A stretch of 64,000 bases of DNA from Variovorax paradoxus (GTDB taxonomy: Bacteria > Pseudomonadota > Gammaproteobacteria > Burkholderiales > Burkholderiaceae_C). Positions 17,355 through 26,693 of this stretch are shown one piece after another. The notes under the pieces are model-generated. The model had not been told where the DNA came from. It was given only the letters and a program-made list of their open reading frames with translations, and made no database searches. The translations under genes and the position numbers were made by a program. How positions within the stretch are numbered: the first letter of the stretch is position 1; each line of letters opens with the position of its first letter. The DNA lies in contig NZ_JAUSXG010000001.1 in NCBI RefSeq assembly GCF_030815855.1, positions 1,922,001 to 1,986,000 of the forward strand, in the 5' to 3' direction.

Positions 17355-18389
17355 TCAGGCCACCGCTGTGCTGCGAACGTAGCTGGCGTCGAACTGCCTG
17401 TCATGCGCAAGCAGCGCCCACACGATTCGCGCGTTCTTGTTCGCGAGTGCCACTGCGGCCACGTTCTTGTTTCGTCGGTTGACGACTGAGCTGATCCAAC
17501 TGCATGCGTCGGCCCGCTGGCTCACGCGGTAGATCACCGAGCGCGCGCCGTGGATCAACAATGTCCGCAGGTAGGTGTCGCCACGTTTGCTCATGCCGAG
17601 CAGGTTTGACTTTCCACCCGAGGAATGCTGCCGGGGAACCAAGCCGAGCCAGGCAGCAACCTGCCGGCCGCCGTCGAAGTTCTTCGCATCACCGATCGAT
17701 GCGACCAGCGCGCTGGCGGTGATCGGCCCTATGCCAGGGACCATGGCCAGCTTGCGGCTGAGGTCGCTGCTGCGATGCCATGCATGAATCTTGTCTTCGA
17801 GTTCCTCGACCTGGCGATCCAGCTCCTTGAGGTGATCAAGCAACCGCTGGATGAGCAGTCGGAACGCACCCGGCAGTTCGTTGGCACCGTCTTCGATCAG
17901 CTCGGGGACACGCTTGGCGATGTGGCCGATACCCTGCGGCACGATGAGGCCGAACTCGCCCAGTAGCCCACGGATCTGGTTCGCCTGCGCTGTGCGCGCC
18001 CGTACGAATCCCTGCCGGGCCCGGTGCAGCGCCAGGACTGCTTGTTGCTCGACGTTCTTCACCGGGACGAAGCGCATGTTAGGCCGCCCGACCGCTTCGC
18101 AGATGGCTTCTGCGTCGGCCGCATCGTTCTTGTTGGTCTTGACGTAGGGTTTGACGAACTGTGGAGCCATCAGCCGCACCGTGTGGCCCATGCTCTGCAG
18201 CTTGCGACCCCAGTGGTGCGCGCTGCCGCAAGCCTCCATGCCGATCAGGCAAGGCGACAGGTTGACGAAGAACGCAGCCATCTGGTCGCGCCGCAACTGC
18301 TTCTTCAACACTGCCTTGCCATGCTCGTCGATGCCGTGGACCTGGAACACGTTCTTGGCAAGGTCGATGCCAACAGTCGTAATCTTCAT
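17355..18389 (-). CDS. tnpA: IS110-family (IS1111 group) transposase
   Basis: 344 residues from ATG 18389. The RuvC-like DEDD catalytic residues are visible as Asp9 (VGIDLAKN), Glu52 (GMEACGSAHHWG), and Asp89/Asp92 (NKNDAADAEA). The C-terminal transposase_20 domain has the HhH motif MVPGIGPITASALVA and the conserved serine region PRQHSSGGKSNL. All key residues are present and length is normal, so the enzyme is probably functional. The track-visible upstream in-frame extension reads through the inverted repeat and is not coding. Confidence 0.92.
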   Translation of the reverse strand: MKITTVGIDLAKNVFQVHGIDEHGKAVLKKQLRRDQMAAFFVNLSPCLIGMEACGSAHHWGRKLQSMGHTVRLMAPQFVKPYVKTNKNDAADAEAICEAVGRPNMRFVPVKNVEQQAVLALHRARQGFVRARTAQANQIRGLLGEFGLIVPQGIGHIAKRVPELIEDGANELPGAFRLLIQRLLDHLKELDRQVEELEDKIHAWHRSSDLSRKLAMVPGIGPITASALVASIGDAKNFDGGRQVAAWLGLVPRQHSSGGKSNLLGMSKRGDTYLRTLLIHGARSVIYRVSQRADACSWISSVVNRRNKNVAAVALANKNARIVWALLAHDRQFDASYVRSTAVA

Positions 18390-18458
18390 GGTGGACGCCC
18401 CTTTCGGTTCAAGTGGTTGGTGACACTTCCACTGTGGCACGCGAATGCCGGTACGGGT

Positions 18459-18469
18459 GGGGGCGTCCA
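18459..18469. repeat. Left sub-terminal inverted repeat of the IS1111-group element
   Basis: GGGGGCGTCCA, the exact complement of 17088-17098. It lies 70 bp upstream of the transposase start codon. Confidence 0.6.
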
Positions 18470-18802
18470 TCCCATTGCTTACAGTCGATCGATGTCCCAG
18501 GACTGATCGCCACATGACCGTCGCGAGGTGGGAGGCGATGCGCTGGACTGCCTCGCCAAACCTAAGTCGCGGTACGACGTGAGCCTTCTGCTCGGATGCG
18601 TGCCATGGAGTGCAATGCCATTGACCGAGTCTCGCCCAACAGGAGCAGATGGCGTGGGATTGGCTCCGAAGAGAGAACCTTTGGCCTCCTGTGCACTTTA
18701 GGTAATTCTGCCGGGCGCGAATAGTGACCCCGAGTCGGCGATTTCAGCGTGTAATCGCGTGCGCCTAGATTCGCCCAAGTGTTTGCCACCTACGGGGATT
18801 CA
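18470..18802. other. Gap upstream of the large unknown gene
   Basis: About 330 bases between the IS1111-group element and the 1306-residue gene. No supported gene or clear promoter consensus is visible. It is slightly less GC-rich than the flanking chromosome. Confidence 0.35.
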
Positions 18803-21800
18803 ATGTCTAAAGACTCACACGATCTGGTTGACGACCTTCCCTCGACTACGGTCGAGAATCCCGTGCTAGCCGCACCTTCATCTGTTTCCGAGCGCAGTCT
18901 GCTGATGCAGGACGCCATACCTGCGGGGGCATTGGTTCACGGAGATGGGCTCAATCAGATCGCGTTGTTCTCCAATCCTACCCACGCCGGGCGTCGTGAA
19001 GCGCTGGTCATTAATACCGATCGGTCACTCACATATCTTCAGCGCACCGACGCCACAACCACAGGCTGGAGCCAGACCCTTGTGGCAGATGTGCCAAAGG
19101 TCAAAGAGGTCGTGATCATCGTGCAGGGACGCGCCACCGAGATCTTCGCTGCTTGCGTGACGGATGATGACAACCTATTTTTGCTGCAGTTCAAGGCAGG
19201 AGCTTGGCAGCCATCGCCCAACCCCCCAGGTAGTGCGACTGGAAAATGGGGGCGGCTATGCACCTTCTACGTAAGCGATCGCCCGATACAGGCTTATGTG
19301 TTCGGCATCGACCCTGTAGGCAACGAGCTACGCTGCTTTTTTGGCAGATCGATAACTGACACATCGGACCGCTGGAACTCGTGCCATGCCTCTAAACCGT
19401 TGCCGCGGTTTACAGACTTTATCGCTGGCTTTTCGCATAAGCAGATGGGCGCGGGGGCCTTGTCTGTTTACGCTCTCTTGGACGGAACAGTCACTCGATA
19501 TGGTCTTGACTTCGGCAGCTTTGGTGAGATGGTCGTGGTTGACGTGTCAACTATCGCGATTCAGTCGAAGGTTGAAGCACTCATCTCTGCTTGGGATACT
19601 CCGAGTACAGGTGTCGGCTGCCTGGTCATGTCTAGCGCCGCTCAGGAAGCCAATCTGTTCGCCTGTGCCCCTCAGTATGAACAAGGCATCGCAGTTTTCA
19701 AGGTACCTGGCCTAGTGTCCGTCCGCGCCGCTGCATGGCAAGACAGCCGTGCCCGGTTGCACATATACAGTATCGACCAGAAGGGTACTCTTCAAATCCT
19801 GAATCAGACTGGATGGACGGCGACAGGGCTCGGCGGGCAGATGCCGATCTGGGCGCAGGCCCTCGCACCGGACGGGAAAATCACCCCCATCATTGTGCCG
19901 GTGCGTCCGAAGGTCGCGGCGATTGTGTATGACACATTCCCTGACGAACGGCCTTCCCAACTGCTTCGAATTGAGGGCGCGGCCGTCGGTGAAGCCAACT
20001 TACTCGTCACCCAGGAACTGTCCACCGGCGAGATGCATGAGGAACATGTGCGGCTGCCATCCACCGGTGTACTGCACTTGGTGACCCGTTACGTCAGTGA
20101 GATGACCTTGCTAGATGGCTACGGTCGTGCCCTTCCGGATCAGGACATCACGATCTCGGCAGCCAGCACGATCGAGATACAGGTTGGCGGCGTCTCCTAC
20201 TTGGTAGGCCCCCAGAAGTCGGTCACATTGAAGACGGACAGGGTTGGGACGCTCACTTTGTCTGTTCCTGGCACGGGGCTGACGCCACCGGCGGTTTACG
20301 TCAACGCTGTCGGCATGGCTGCTGGTGCAGCCATCCGTCCAGGTGCTGGGGTTCACCGTTACTTGGCTGGCACGGACACCCTGCCGAGTCAGGCCGGTCG
20401 TCTCGACGGCTCCGCACTGGCAGTTGCCCATGTTGGCGGCAAGCCCTTGGTACCCAAATGGACCAATTTCACTCCTGACGAGATCGCCGTTGCATGCACC
20501 GATACGTTCGCGATCGCAGGCGGCAAAACGCCGCCACTGCGCGCTGTTGCTGGCCATGAAGGACCGAGGCGAATAGCCGGCTTCGCTTTCCAAACCTTCG
20601 ACACCACCCGTCCCGCCTATGGTGCATTTGTCACGCCGCAGACCTTGGGATCTGCGATGGATCTCCTGCGCGCCGATCCACGCTACGGAGGGCGCTGGGA
20701 GGACTTCACGGATTGGGCGGATGAGGTCTGGGCAGGTATTAAGGCCGGTGTCGTGCGCGTCGCTCAGATCGTCGTCGACGGGGTGAGCCGAATGGCGCAG
20801 ATCGTCATCTACATTGGCGACAAGCTGGTGGAACTTGGCCGATTCGTCCTGGGGGCGGTCGAGGATGCTGCACGGGTGGTCGAGGCTCTGTTCCAGGCGA
20901 TCGATGCCGGCGTATCGCGTCTCGTTGATTGGCTGAAGGCGCTCTTTAATCTCAGCGACATCTGGGACACGAAGACTGCACTCGAAAGCGGTCTGCGGCA
21001 GCTCCCGCGAGAGGCAAAGAAGGTCGTGGTCATGTTCCAGGGGCTCTCGCATGGCACCTTCGAATCGTTGGAGCAGAGGGTTACCGAAGCTTTCGCAGGC
21101 CTGCGATCTACCTTTGCGCATCGGACGATAAGCAGTGTCGAAGCAGTCGCTGCAAAAGGCATTCCGGCCGGCAGTGCCGGTGGATCCGCAGTGAGCCTCG
21201 CCGACATGAAGAACAATCCCCAAAGCAACTGGCTAATGTCACGCGTGGGCTCCCATGCTGCGGCTCTCCCCGCGCTGGAGTCCCGCATGGCTCACGAAAG
21301 TCTTTGGGAGGCGCTGCAGGAAGCATGGAAGCAATCCCCCGCGGCAGGAAATTTCGCCAGCGCGGGCAAGGATTTCTTCCAGCTCTTTTCGACTGTCCTG
21401 GATCCTAACAATCCTCAATCTCTGGCCGAGCAGAAGCTGGAAGTGCTCGTCGACTTCCTTGAGCACCTGATCAAAGCGACGCTGCAGACCTGCGACGCTG
21501 TGGTCCACCAGATGCTCGCGATGGTCATTGCGACGCTGGACGAGATCGAGAGCGTGCTGTTCGCACCGATCGATCTTGGTCCTTTGCAACCTGTGTACGA
21601 CTGGATCCAGCGTTCGGCCAGGCCGCAAGCGCCGGTGGAGCGGCCCTCGATGGGCAGCCTTGTCTGTCTGCTGATGGCGTTTCCCGTCACCGTAGGCTAC
21701 AAGCTGGCCATGGGCGTAAACGCTGCACCCTTCCCAGGGGGAAAGCTTCTTTCGAAGCCACCCCTGGTTTCCTCGAGAGGGGTGGTCGGCGAGGCGTTTC

Positions 21801-22723
21801 AGTCCGGAGTATGGAACATTTGGATTTTGGTACCAACGTTTGCGCAGATCACCTATACAGGGTTCGAAATCGCATCGGACACCGGGAAAATGTCCGAAGC
21901 TTGGTTCGCGAGATTGGCAGCCGGCTACGAAGCCGTGATGCTGCTGGTTAACTTGCCTTTTTTCGATGTCGACAGCTCAGGAGCATTGAGCATCCATGTC
22001 GATCCCACCAACCCTACGCAGACGGCGCAAATGCTGAGCTGGATACCGCCATTGGCGCTTGCCATCTCTGACAACTCGTTGGCATGGACCAGCAATACAC
22101 TGCTACGAAACTATTCCAATGGGGGCGCATTTAAACCGGGGCTGCTGTTTAGCACCTTGCTCGGCGCTTCGAGCTACGCGACCATGGCATGGGAATGGCA
22201 CGCGGTCCCTTCGACGCCTCTGAAGTACAAGATTGGGTGTGGACTGATTGCCATGTCACCAACAACTCAGATCCTCCGCTGGGCCATCGACAAGCCAGGC
22301 TGGGGCAAGTTTATCGGGCTGGCGAAGGCCGGTCCGGTGAATATCGTCGCAGATTTTGTGGGCGCCCTTTTCCGCCTCGAGGGCATGCGCAAGGATGAAT
22401 ACTCGTTGGTTGTCGACGGCGGGAACAATCAGAGCGCGCCGGTCGGCAAACCATTCACGTCGCCGATGCGGGTGACGCTCAGTCCCAAGAAGCCCGGGGT
22501 GCGCGTGATGTTCATCGCACCGCCGCAGGAAACCCCGACTGCCGCAACCGGCGGATTTGCCAATGGTGCGTCGTTCTCAACGACAGTGACAACAGATAAG
22601 GACGGGCAAGCGACGGCGTCTCCATTTGTCGCAAACGCATACCCCGGCCTCTACAAGGTCAGCGCGAGCGTGATGGATGCCTATGGCTCTGCCACTTTCG
22701 ACCTGACGAACAAGAGCGTATGA
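18803..22723 (+). CDS. Large multidomain protein of unknown function (1306 aa)
   Basis: ATG 18803 (MSKDSHDLVDD) has GGGGA just upstream; an in-frame GTG at 18779 is an alternative. No signal peptide. Residues about 45-400 look like a beta-propeller (repeated short strands with Gly/Asp turns). About 430-520 is an all-beta segment. About 630-760 and 860-945 are amphipathic helices (KAGVVRVAQIVVDGVSRMAQ). About 950-1190 has several hydrophobic stretches (SLVCLLMAFPVTVGYKLAMG; MLSWIPPLALAI; LLFSTLLGASSYATMAWEW). The last 100 residues form a bacterial Ig-like domain (APVGKPFTSPMRVTL; GPTD-type TDKDGQATASPFVAN). I know no named family with this layout. Codon use is less GC-biased than the cluster genes, and mobile elements flank it, so transfer is likely. 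Confidence 0.75.
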   Translation: MSKDSHDLVDDLPSTTVENPVLAAPSSVSERSLLMQDAIPAGALVHGDGLNQIALFSNPTHAGRREALVINTDRSLTYLQRTDATTTGWSQTLVADVPKVKEVVIIVQGRATEIFAACVTDDDNLFLLQFKAGAWQPSPNPPGSATGKWGRLCTFYVSDRPIQAYVFGIDPVGNELRCFFGRSITDTSDRWNSCHASKPLPRFTDFIAGFSHKQMGAGALSVYALLDGTVTRYGLDFGSFGEMVVVDVSTIAIQSKVEALISAWDTPSTGVGCLVMSSAAQEANLFACAPQYEQGIAVFKVPGLVSVRAAAWQDSRARLHIYSIDQKGTLQILNQTGWTATGLGGQMPIWAQALAPDGKITPIIVPVRPKVAAIVYDTFPDERPSQLLRIEGAAVGEANLLVTQELSTGEMHEEHVRLPSTGVLHLVTRYVSEMTLLDGYGRALPDQDITISAASTIEIQVGGVSYLVGPQKSVTLKTDRVGTLTLSVPGTGLTPPAVYVNAVGMAAGAAIRPGAGVHRYLAGTDTLPSQAGRLDGSALAVAHVGGKPLVPKWTNFTPDEIAVACTDTFAIAGGKTPPLRAVAGHEGPRRIAGFAFQTFDTTRPAYGAFVTPQTLGSAMDLLRADPRYGGRWEDFTDWADEVWAGIKAGVVRVAQIVVDGVSRMAQIVIYIGDKLVELGRFVLGAVEDAARVVEALFQAIDAGVSRLVDWLKALFNLSDIWDTKTALESGLRQLPREAKKVVVMFQGLSHGTFESLEQRVTEAFAGLRSTFAHRTISSVEAVAAKGIPAGSAGGSAVSLADMKNNPQSNWLMSRVGSHAAALPALESRMAHESLWEALQEAWKQSPAAGNFASAGKDFFQLFSTVLDPNNPQSLAEQKLEVLVDFLEHLIKATLQTCDAVVHQMLAMVIATLDEIESVLFAPIDLGPLQPVYDWIQRSARPQAPVERPSMGSLVCLLMAFPVTVGYKLAMGVNAAPFPGGKLLSKPPLVSSRGVVGEAFQSGVWNIWILVPTFAQITYTGFEIASDTGKMSEAWFARLAAGYEAVMLLVNLPFFDVDSSGALSIHVDPTNPTQTAQMLSWIPPLALAISDNSLAWTSNTLLRNYSNGGAFKPGLLFSTLLGASSYATMAWEWHAVPSTPLKYKIGCGLIAMSPTTQILRWAIDKPGWGKFIGLAKAGPVNIVADFVGALFRLEGMRKDEYSLVVDGGNNQSAPVGKPFTSPMRVTLSPKKPGVRVMFIAPPQETPTAATGGFANGASFSTTVTTDKDGQATASPFVANAYPGLYKVSASVMDAYGSATFDLTNKSV

Positions 22724-22766
22724 CGTGCTTGGTCGCTGTGCCCGCTGAAAGCCGTTGCACGGAATG

Positions 22767-22784
22767 CTTGCAAGCGCTTGCAAG
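22767..22784. promoter_or_regulatory. Perfect 18-bp palindrome, LacI/GalR-operator-like
   Basis: CTTGCAAGCGCTTGCAAG is self-complementary over all 18 bases. The centre AAGCGCTT with a central CpG matches the operator style of LacI/GalR repressors. It lies 43 bp after the stop of the large gene, with no supported gene downstream, so it may be an orphaned operator or a short hairpin that ends transcription. Confidence 0.45.
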
Positions 22785-23243
22785 GGAGCAGAACGCCGTG
22801 GCTTGCTGATGCTTCATGGGACCTGCGGTCCCTGCAAAAGCACGATGTTGGGGCGGGTGACTTCGAAGTCTCGAGTATGCCGCTAGTCATTCACTAAGTA
22901 GCTTAGGAGTGAGGGGCGGACGCGATGCTCGTTCCCTAAAGGCATGAAACTCTTCAAGCACGGGAGCTTGGATCTGATGATGATCGAAAGGCCCGCGATC
23001 GAAACATGAGGCTCTTCGCGTACATCAGAGCCCAGCCCGCTGCCTGTTGGTGACGGTCTGGTCGCCGGCATCTTTGGCAGTCAATTTCCAACTCAGTAAA
23101 AAATTCCATCTCCAACGAAGCGCAACGTCGCGCATGGATAGATTCAGCTAGTTTGACCTTCCGTACGCGGGAAGACCGTGGACATGGATGCCGCTCATAA
23201 AGTTCAGGCGCGACAAGTACTTATCTAGCGTCCATGGGTGTAC
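22785..23243. other. Gap without a supported gene
   Basis: About 460 bases. Only short frames without motifs. The segment is part of the scarred region between the large gene and the dnaE2 fragment. Confidence 0.4.
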
Positions 23244-23513
23244 CAGTCCGGGGTGCGCGCGCAGATGAGCATGCTGCCGCGGCTGAAGCCGCGCTGCTTC
23301 TATGACCTGGTGATCGAGGTCGCCATCGTGCGACCGGGGCCGATCCAGGTGCGGCGTGGTGCACCCGTACCTCAACCGGCGTCAGGGCAGGGAGCCGGTG
23401 GTCTACCCGAGCGAGGCCTTGAAGGAAGCCCTTGGCCGAACCTTGGGCGTGCCGGTGTTCCAGGAGCAGGTGATGCAGATCTCCATCCTCGCGGCCGGCT
23501 TCACGCCGGGCGT
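23244..23513 (+). pseudogene. dnaE2: Internal fragment of error-prone DNA polymerase DnaE2
   Basis: Two frames give consecutive pieces of the polymerase palm region: [20 protein letters not shown] then [11 protein letters not shown] in one frame, and [20 protein letters not shown] then [15 protein letters not shown] in the next. A frameshift lies near 23350. In intact DnaE2 (over 1000 residues) these are contiguous. Sequence on either side is unrelated. It is a relic, perhaps moved here by the transposition events around it. Confidence 0.75.
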
Positions 23514-23520
23514 CCGACGC

Positions 23521-23630
23521 CATTCACGGTTCGATCCCCGAGAGCCTGATCAAGCATGTGGAGGTCGATCACGTCAGCCCGGCCCGGCAACTCGCCGACG
23601 TGATCGCAGGCCTGGTTGGTTCGCCAGCGC
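23521..23630 (+). pseudogene. Possible C-terminal scrap of a CheB-like methylesterase
   Basis: The frame reads [20 protein letters not shown] then [10 protein letters not shown]. The alternation of a small-residue Pro motif, an Asp and a Pro-ended strand resembles the end of CheB-type methylesterase domains. Only about 35 residues are present and there is no start. The 300 bases beyond it to 23935 contain no gene I can support. Confidence 0.25.
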
Positions 23631-23935
23631 CGGTCCATGCCATCGCCGCGATCTTGATGGGTCTGAACATGCGTAACTCCTGCGGTTTAAGAAGTAGGGA
23701 GCGTGGCGCCCCTCCCCGCGACCGGTGTCGCGAGGACGCTGCGTCTCGTCGTAGGCGGAGTTCCCGCAGCCCGCGGACATGACCCGGCGCTCGAAATCCC
23801 CGAAGTCGGACTCTCGCAGGCCGCCGACAACTGGTGCCATTCCAAAGCTCGTGGAGCAAGTGGCTCCACTCGAACGAAGGTGCGGGCAGAGTGCTCGCCA
23901 TAGTTTTTTTTGCGGCATTGCTTGCTGCCTCGGCA

Positions 23936-24676
23936 TCAGCCAATTTCCCCCGAGAAGGCACGGCGTACTTCGGACGCACCGCGGAGGCTCGGCTCGATGG
24001 TCCGAGTGAACCACGAAGGGTCGCCGGCCAGAAAGTGCGCATGGAGATCGACGAAGCGGCCGTGCCGTCCAGCAAGCGCTGCAATGATTTCGTTGACGCG
24101 GCGATGGTTGGCGCGTGCGGTGCGCGGCTCGACGCCCAGGAAATTGCGCGCGTCGTCGCCGAAGGTGGGGTCGTACACACTCGCCATCAGCACCGGTCGC
24201 ACCGGTAGCCGCTGCAGGAAAGTCGCGAGCTTGCGCTCGAAGATGCGCATGCCTTGGCCGGTGTCGGCGGCGAGCCCTCGGATCAGGTCGTTGCCGCCGA
24301 TCGTCAGCAACGCAAGCGCCGCATGCTGCGGCAGCCGCACGCCGCGTGATTGCTCGGCGAGTTCATCCACGGTCGCTCCATCGACGGCCCGGTGATCGAG
24401 TTGCGCCGGCCGGCGCGACTGCAGGTCTCGTCCCGCAAAGTCGGGAAACAGCCGGTCGTCGTTCTTCACCAGCAATTGGCCGGGGTGGACGCCTTCATCG
24501 TTGTAGCGGCCACAGTCGAGTACCGAGTCGCCGAAGGTGTATACGGTCAGCATGTGTTGGGCAGTGACAGGACCGCCGCCGGCGGACTGCGCCGCGGCGG
24601 TGGCGAACGGGATCATTGAAGCACCGGCGGCGGCCATCAGGCGGCGCCTGCTCCATCGATGTTCGTAAGCGCTCAA
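23936..24676 (-). pseudogene. SGNH hydrolase gene interrupted near its start by IS66
   Basis: The frame encodes a secreted SGNH/GDSL hydrolase: twin-arginine signal SRRRLMAAAGASMIPFATAA, nucleophile serine in FGDSVLDCGRYN, glycine-asparagine block in TIGGNDL, and a C-terminal Asp in LAGDPSWFTRTIEPS. IS66 inserted after the codons for Met-Glu-His. The original ribosome binding site and ATG remain at 27206-27220 on the far side. Joining the flanks at the 8-bp duplication restores ATG GAA CAT CGA TGG, giving MEHRWSRRRL. On the hydrolase side the IS end supplies an in-frame TTG at 24676 (MSAYEHRW), so weak expression from the IS edge is possible. Confidence 0.8.
24657..24664. repeat. Target-site duplication, left copy
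   Basis: CGATGTTC, identical to 27198-27205. IS66 elements make 8-bp duplications, so these mark both edges of the insertion. Confidence 0.92.
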
Positions 24677-24725
24677 TAAACCACGCCCTTGCGCGCGGTG
24701 TCGGAACCGATCCGTGCAGGGCGGC

Positions 24726-26318
24726 CTACGCGCCGCCGAGCTCGATGTTCCAGGGCAGCAGCGCCTCGTAGTCGTCGACCGTCTGCGCCAGCGGCAGCTT
24801 CTTGAACAACGCGACCAGGTATCGGTAGGGCTCGACGTTGTTGGCCTTGGCTGTCTCGATCAGCGAGTACAGGTTGGCGCTGGCATTCGCGCCGCCCACG
24901 GTGTCGGCGAACAACCAACTGCGCCTTCCGACGACGAAGGGCCGGATCGCGTTCTCCACCGGGTTGGAGTCCAGCGGCCAGGTGCCGTTGTCCAGGAAGC
25001 GCACGAGCTTGGGCCACTGCCCGTGCAGGTAGTGCAGTGCCTCGCCCAGCAAGCTCGATGGCGCGACGGCGTGCAGGTGCGTGAGCAGCAGCCGCTCGAT
25101 CTCGCGCACAACCGCGGCGCTGTAGCGCGAACGCATCCGCAGCCGGCGCGCGGGCGTCCAGTCCCTGGCCAAGGACTCGGCACGGTACAGCTTGCCAATC
25201 AGCCGCACGAACCGGGTCGCGAGCTGATCCGGCGAGCGAGCCGCCTTCGGGGTGGCTTCCTCGGCCTTGATGAACGGTCGGCGCGCGTGGACCCAGCACC
25301 CAAGGTGCGTGAGACCACCGGCCTTCGCGATGCCGTTGTAGACCTCGTAGCCATCAGTGATGAGCGTGGTGCCGGGGCGGATGCCGGCATACAGCTTCTC
25401 GGCGTGCACAGCGCCGCGTCCCGGCGCATAGGCGAACAATCGCACCGGTGGACCCGTGCCATTCATCTGCGCCCACATGAAGCTCTTCGTCTGTGCCTTG
25501 CGCCCAGGCTCCTTCAGTACCTGGACGTGGGTCTCGTCGCCGTAGATCAGGTCCGAGTCCAGCAAGTGGTCGCGCAGCAAGTTGATGACCGGCTGCACAG
25601 CCTGGCCGATGCGCACGATGCCCGACGCCAGCGTGTTGCTCGCGATGTCGCCACCGAAGCGGCGCAGCAAGACGGCCGTGCGGTACAGCGGCATGCCGAA
25701 CTGGTACTTGCCGGTGATGACCCAGGCCTGGGCCTCTTCGGTGAGGAGGCCTCGCGGGATGATGCGCGCCGGCACCGGCGCGACCTTCAGGCTCTGATCG
25801 CAGCAGGGACAGGCGTACTTGATGCGGTGATGCTGCAGCACACGCACCTGCTCGGGGATGACGTCCATCTGCTCGCTGACCTCGGCGCCGATCTCGACCA
25901 ATGCGTGGCCATCGTGAGCGCACACACGCTCGGACTCGGGCAGCTCGTGGCGCACGATGTCGCGCGGCAGCGCCGGATCCAGCGGCTTGCGTCCACGCTT
26001 CTTGCGCTGGTGACCGGCGACCGGCGTCGACTCCTCTTCGTCGATGTCTTCGACCTCGGCCTGCGGCGTCTGATCGGTGGGCGCGAGTGCCTCGGCCTCG
26101 TTCAGGAACAGGTCCTTCTGATCGGTGCCGCGGGCTTCGCTCTTGGCGGCGAAGAGCTGGCGCTGCAGCGCCTTCAAACGCTCCAGGGCCAGGTCCCGCT
26201 CGGTGGTCGCCACCCGAAGCGCACCGGCCAGCGCGTCGCGCTCGGCAATGAGACCAGCGAGTTCTTCAGCGGTGATGGAGGCAGTGGCAGGCGACGGCAC
26301 GCCCGCTTGGATCGGCAT
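24726..26318 (-). CDS. tnpC: IS66-family transposase TnpC
   Basis: 530 residues, full length. An N-terminal leucine-zipper-like coiled coil (about 20-65, ERDLALERLKALQRQLFAAK) is followed by a zinc-binding domain (YACPCCDQSLK at about 170), then the DDE transposase core with YGDETHVQVL, LITDGYEVYNG and GCWVHARRPF, and a C-terminal segment with SNPVENAIRPFVVGRRSWLF. This is the strand-transfer enzyme of the element. It is the last gene of the tnpABC operon, 24 bp after tnpB. Confidence 0.95.
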   Translation of the reverse strand: MPIQAGVPSPATASITAEELAGLIAERDALAGALRVATTERDLALERLKALQRQLFAAKSEARGTDQKDLFLNEAEALAPTDQTPQAEVEDIDEEESTPVAGHQRKKRGRKPLDPALPRDIVRHELPESERVCAHDGHALVEIGAEVSEQMDVIPEQVRVLQHHRIKYACPCCDQSLKVAPVPARIIPRGLLTEEAQAWVITGKYQFGMPLYRTAVLLRRFGGDIASNTLASGIVRIGQAVQPVINLLRDHLLDSDLIYGDETHVQVLKEPGRKAQTKSFMWAQMNGTGPPVRLFAYAPGRGAVHAEKLYAGIRPGTTLITDGYEVYNGIAKAGGLTHLGCWVHARRPFIKAEEATPKAARSPDQLATRFVRLIGKLYRAESLARDWTPARRLRMRSRYSAAVVREIERLLLTHLHAVAPSSLLGEALHYLHGQWPKLVRFLDNGTWPLDSNPVENAIRPFVVGRRSWLFADTVGGANASANLYSLIETAKANNVEPYRYLVALFKKLPLAQTVDDYEALLPWNIELGGA

Positions 26319-26342
26319 GCCCCATCATTGTTCCGTCAAACC

Positions 26343-26693
26343 TCAAGCCACGCTGGCATAGCGCAGACGGGAGTGGCGTTGCACCAGCGCGATGTCGATG
26401 CCCTCGAGCAACCAGTGCAGTTGCTCGGGGGTCAGCGTGGGCACCGCCTCGGCCGAGGGCCAGATGAACCTGTCCTTCTCCAGGCGCTTGAGCAACAGCC
26501 AGAAGCCGTTGCGTTCCCAGCCCAGGATCTTGACCCGGTCGCGCCGGCGGTTGCTGAACACGTAGGCGCACGAGGCGAACGGGTCCAGGCCCAGGGCCTG
26601 CTCCACCAGCACCGCCAAGCCGTTGATGCTCAGCCGGAAGTCCACCGGCTCGCGGTGCAGATAGACCTTCAGCCCTTCGTCGAAGCGGAACAC
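26343..26693 (-). CDS. tnpB: IS66 accessory protein TnpB
   Basis: 116 residues from GTG 26693 (MFRFDEGLKVYLH), overlapping the tnpA stop by 25 bp. The family motifs YLHREPVDFRLSINGLAVLV, AYVFSNRRRDRVKILGWERNG and FWLLLKRLEKDRF are all present. IS66 TnpB is required for transposition of the family, but its biochemical role is not settled. It is not the Cas12-related TnpB of IS605. Longer frames that extend upstream run through tnpA in another phase. Confidence 0.92.
   Translation of the reverse strand: MFRFDEGLKVYLHREPVDFRLSINGLAVLVEQALGLDPFASCAYVFSNRRRDRVKILGWERNGFWLLLKRLEKDRFIWPSAEAVPTLTPEQLHWLLEGIDIALVQRHSRLRYASVA

Larger units (their letters stand above)
17088..18469 (-). mobile_element. 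IS110-family element, IS1111 group
   Basis: A DEDD transposase gene flanked by 11-bp inverted repeats TGGACGCCCCC at 17088-17098 and its complement at 18459-18469. Sub-terminal inverted repeats and a long non-coding stretch after the transposase gene are features of the IS1111 group. Exact tips lie a few bases outside the repeats and cannot be placed because the group makes no clear target duplication. It was inserted just beyond the IS66 passenger gene. Confidence 0.65.

Noticed and set aside
26343..26693. RNA-guided TnpB nuclease
   Set aside because: The protein is the 116-residue IS66 accessory TnpB, which shares only its name with IS605 TnpB.
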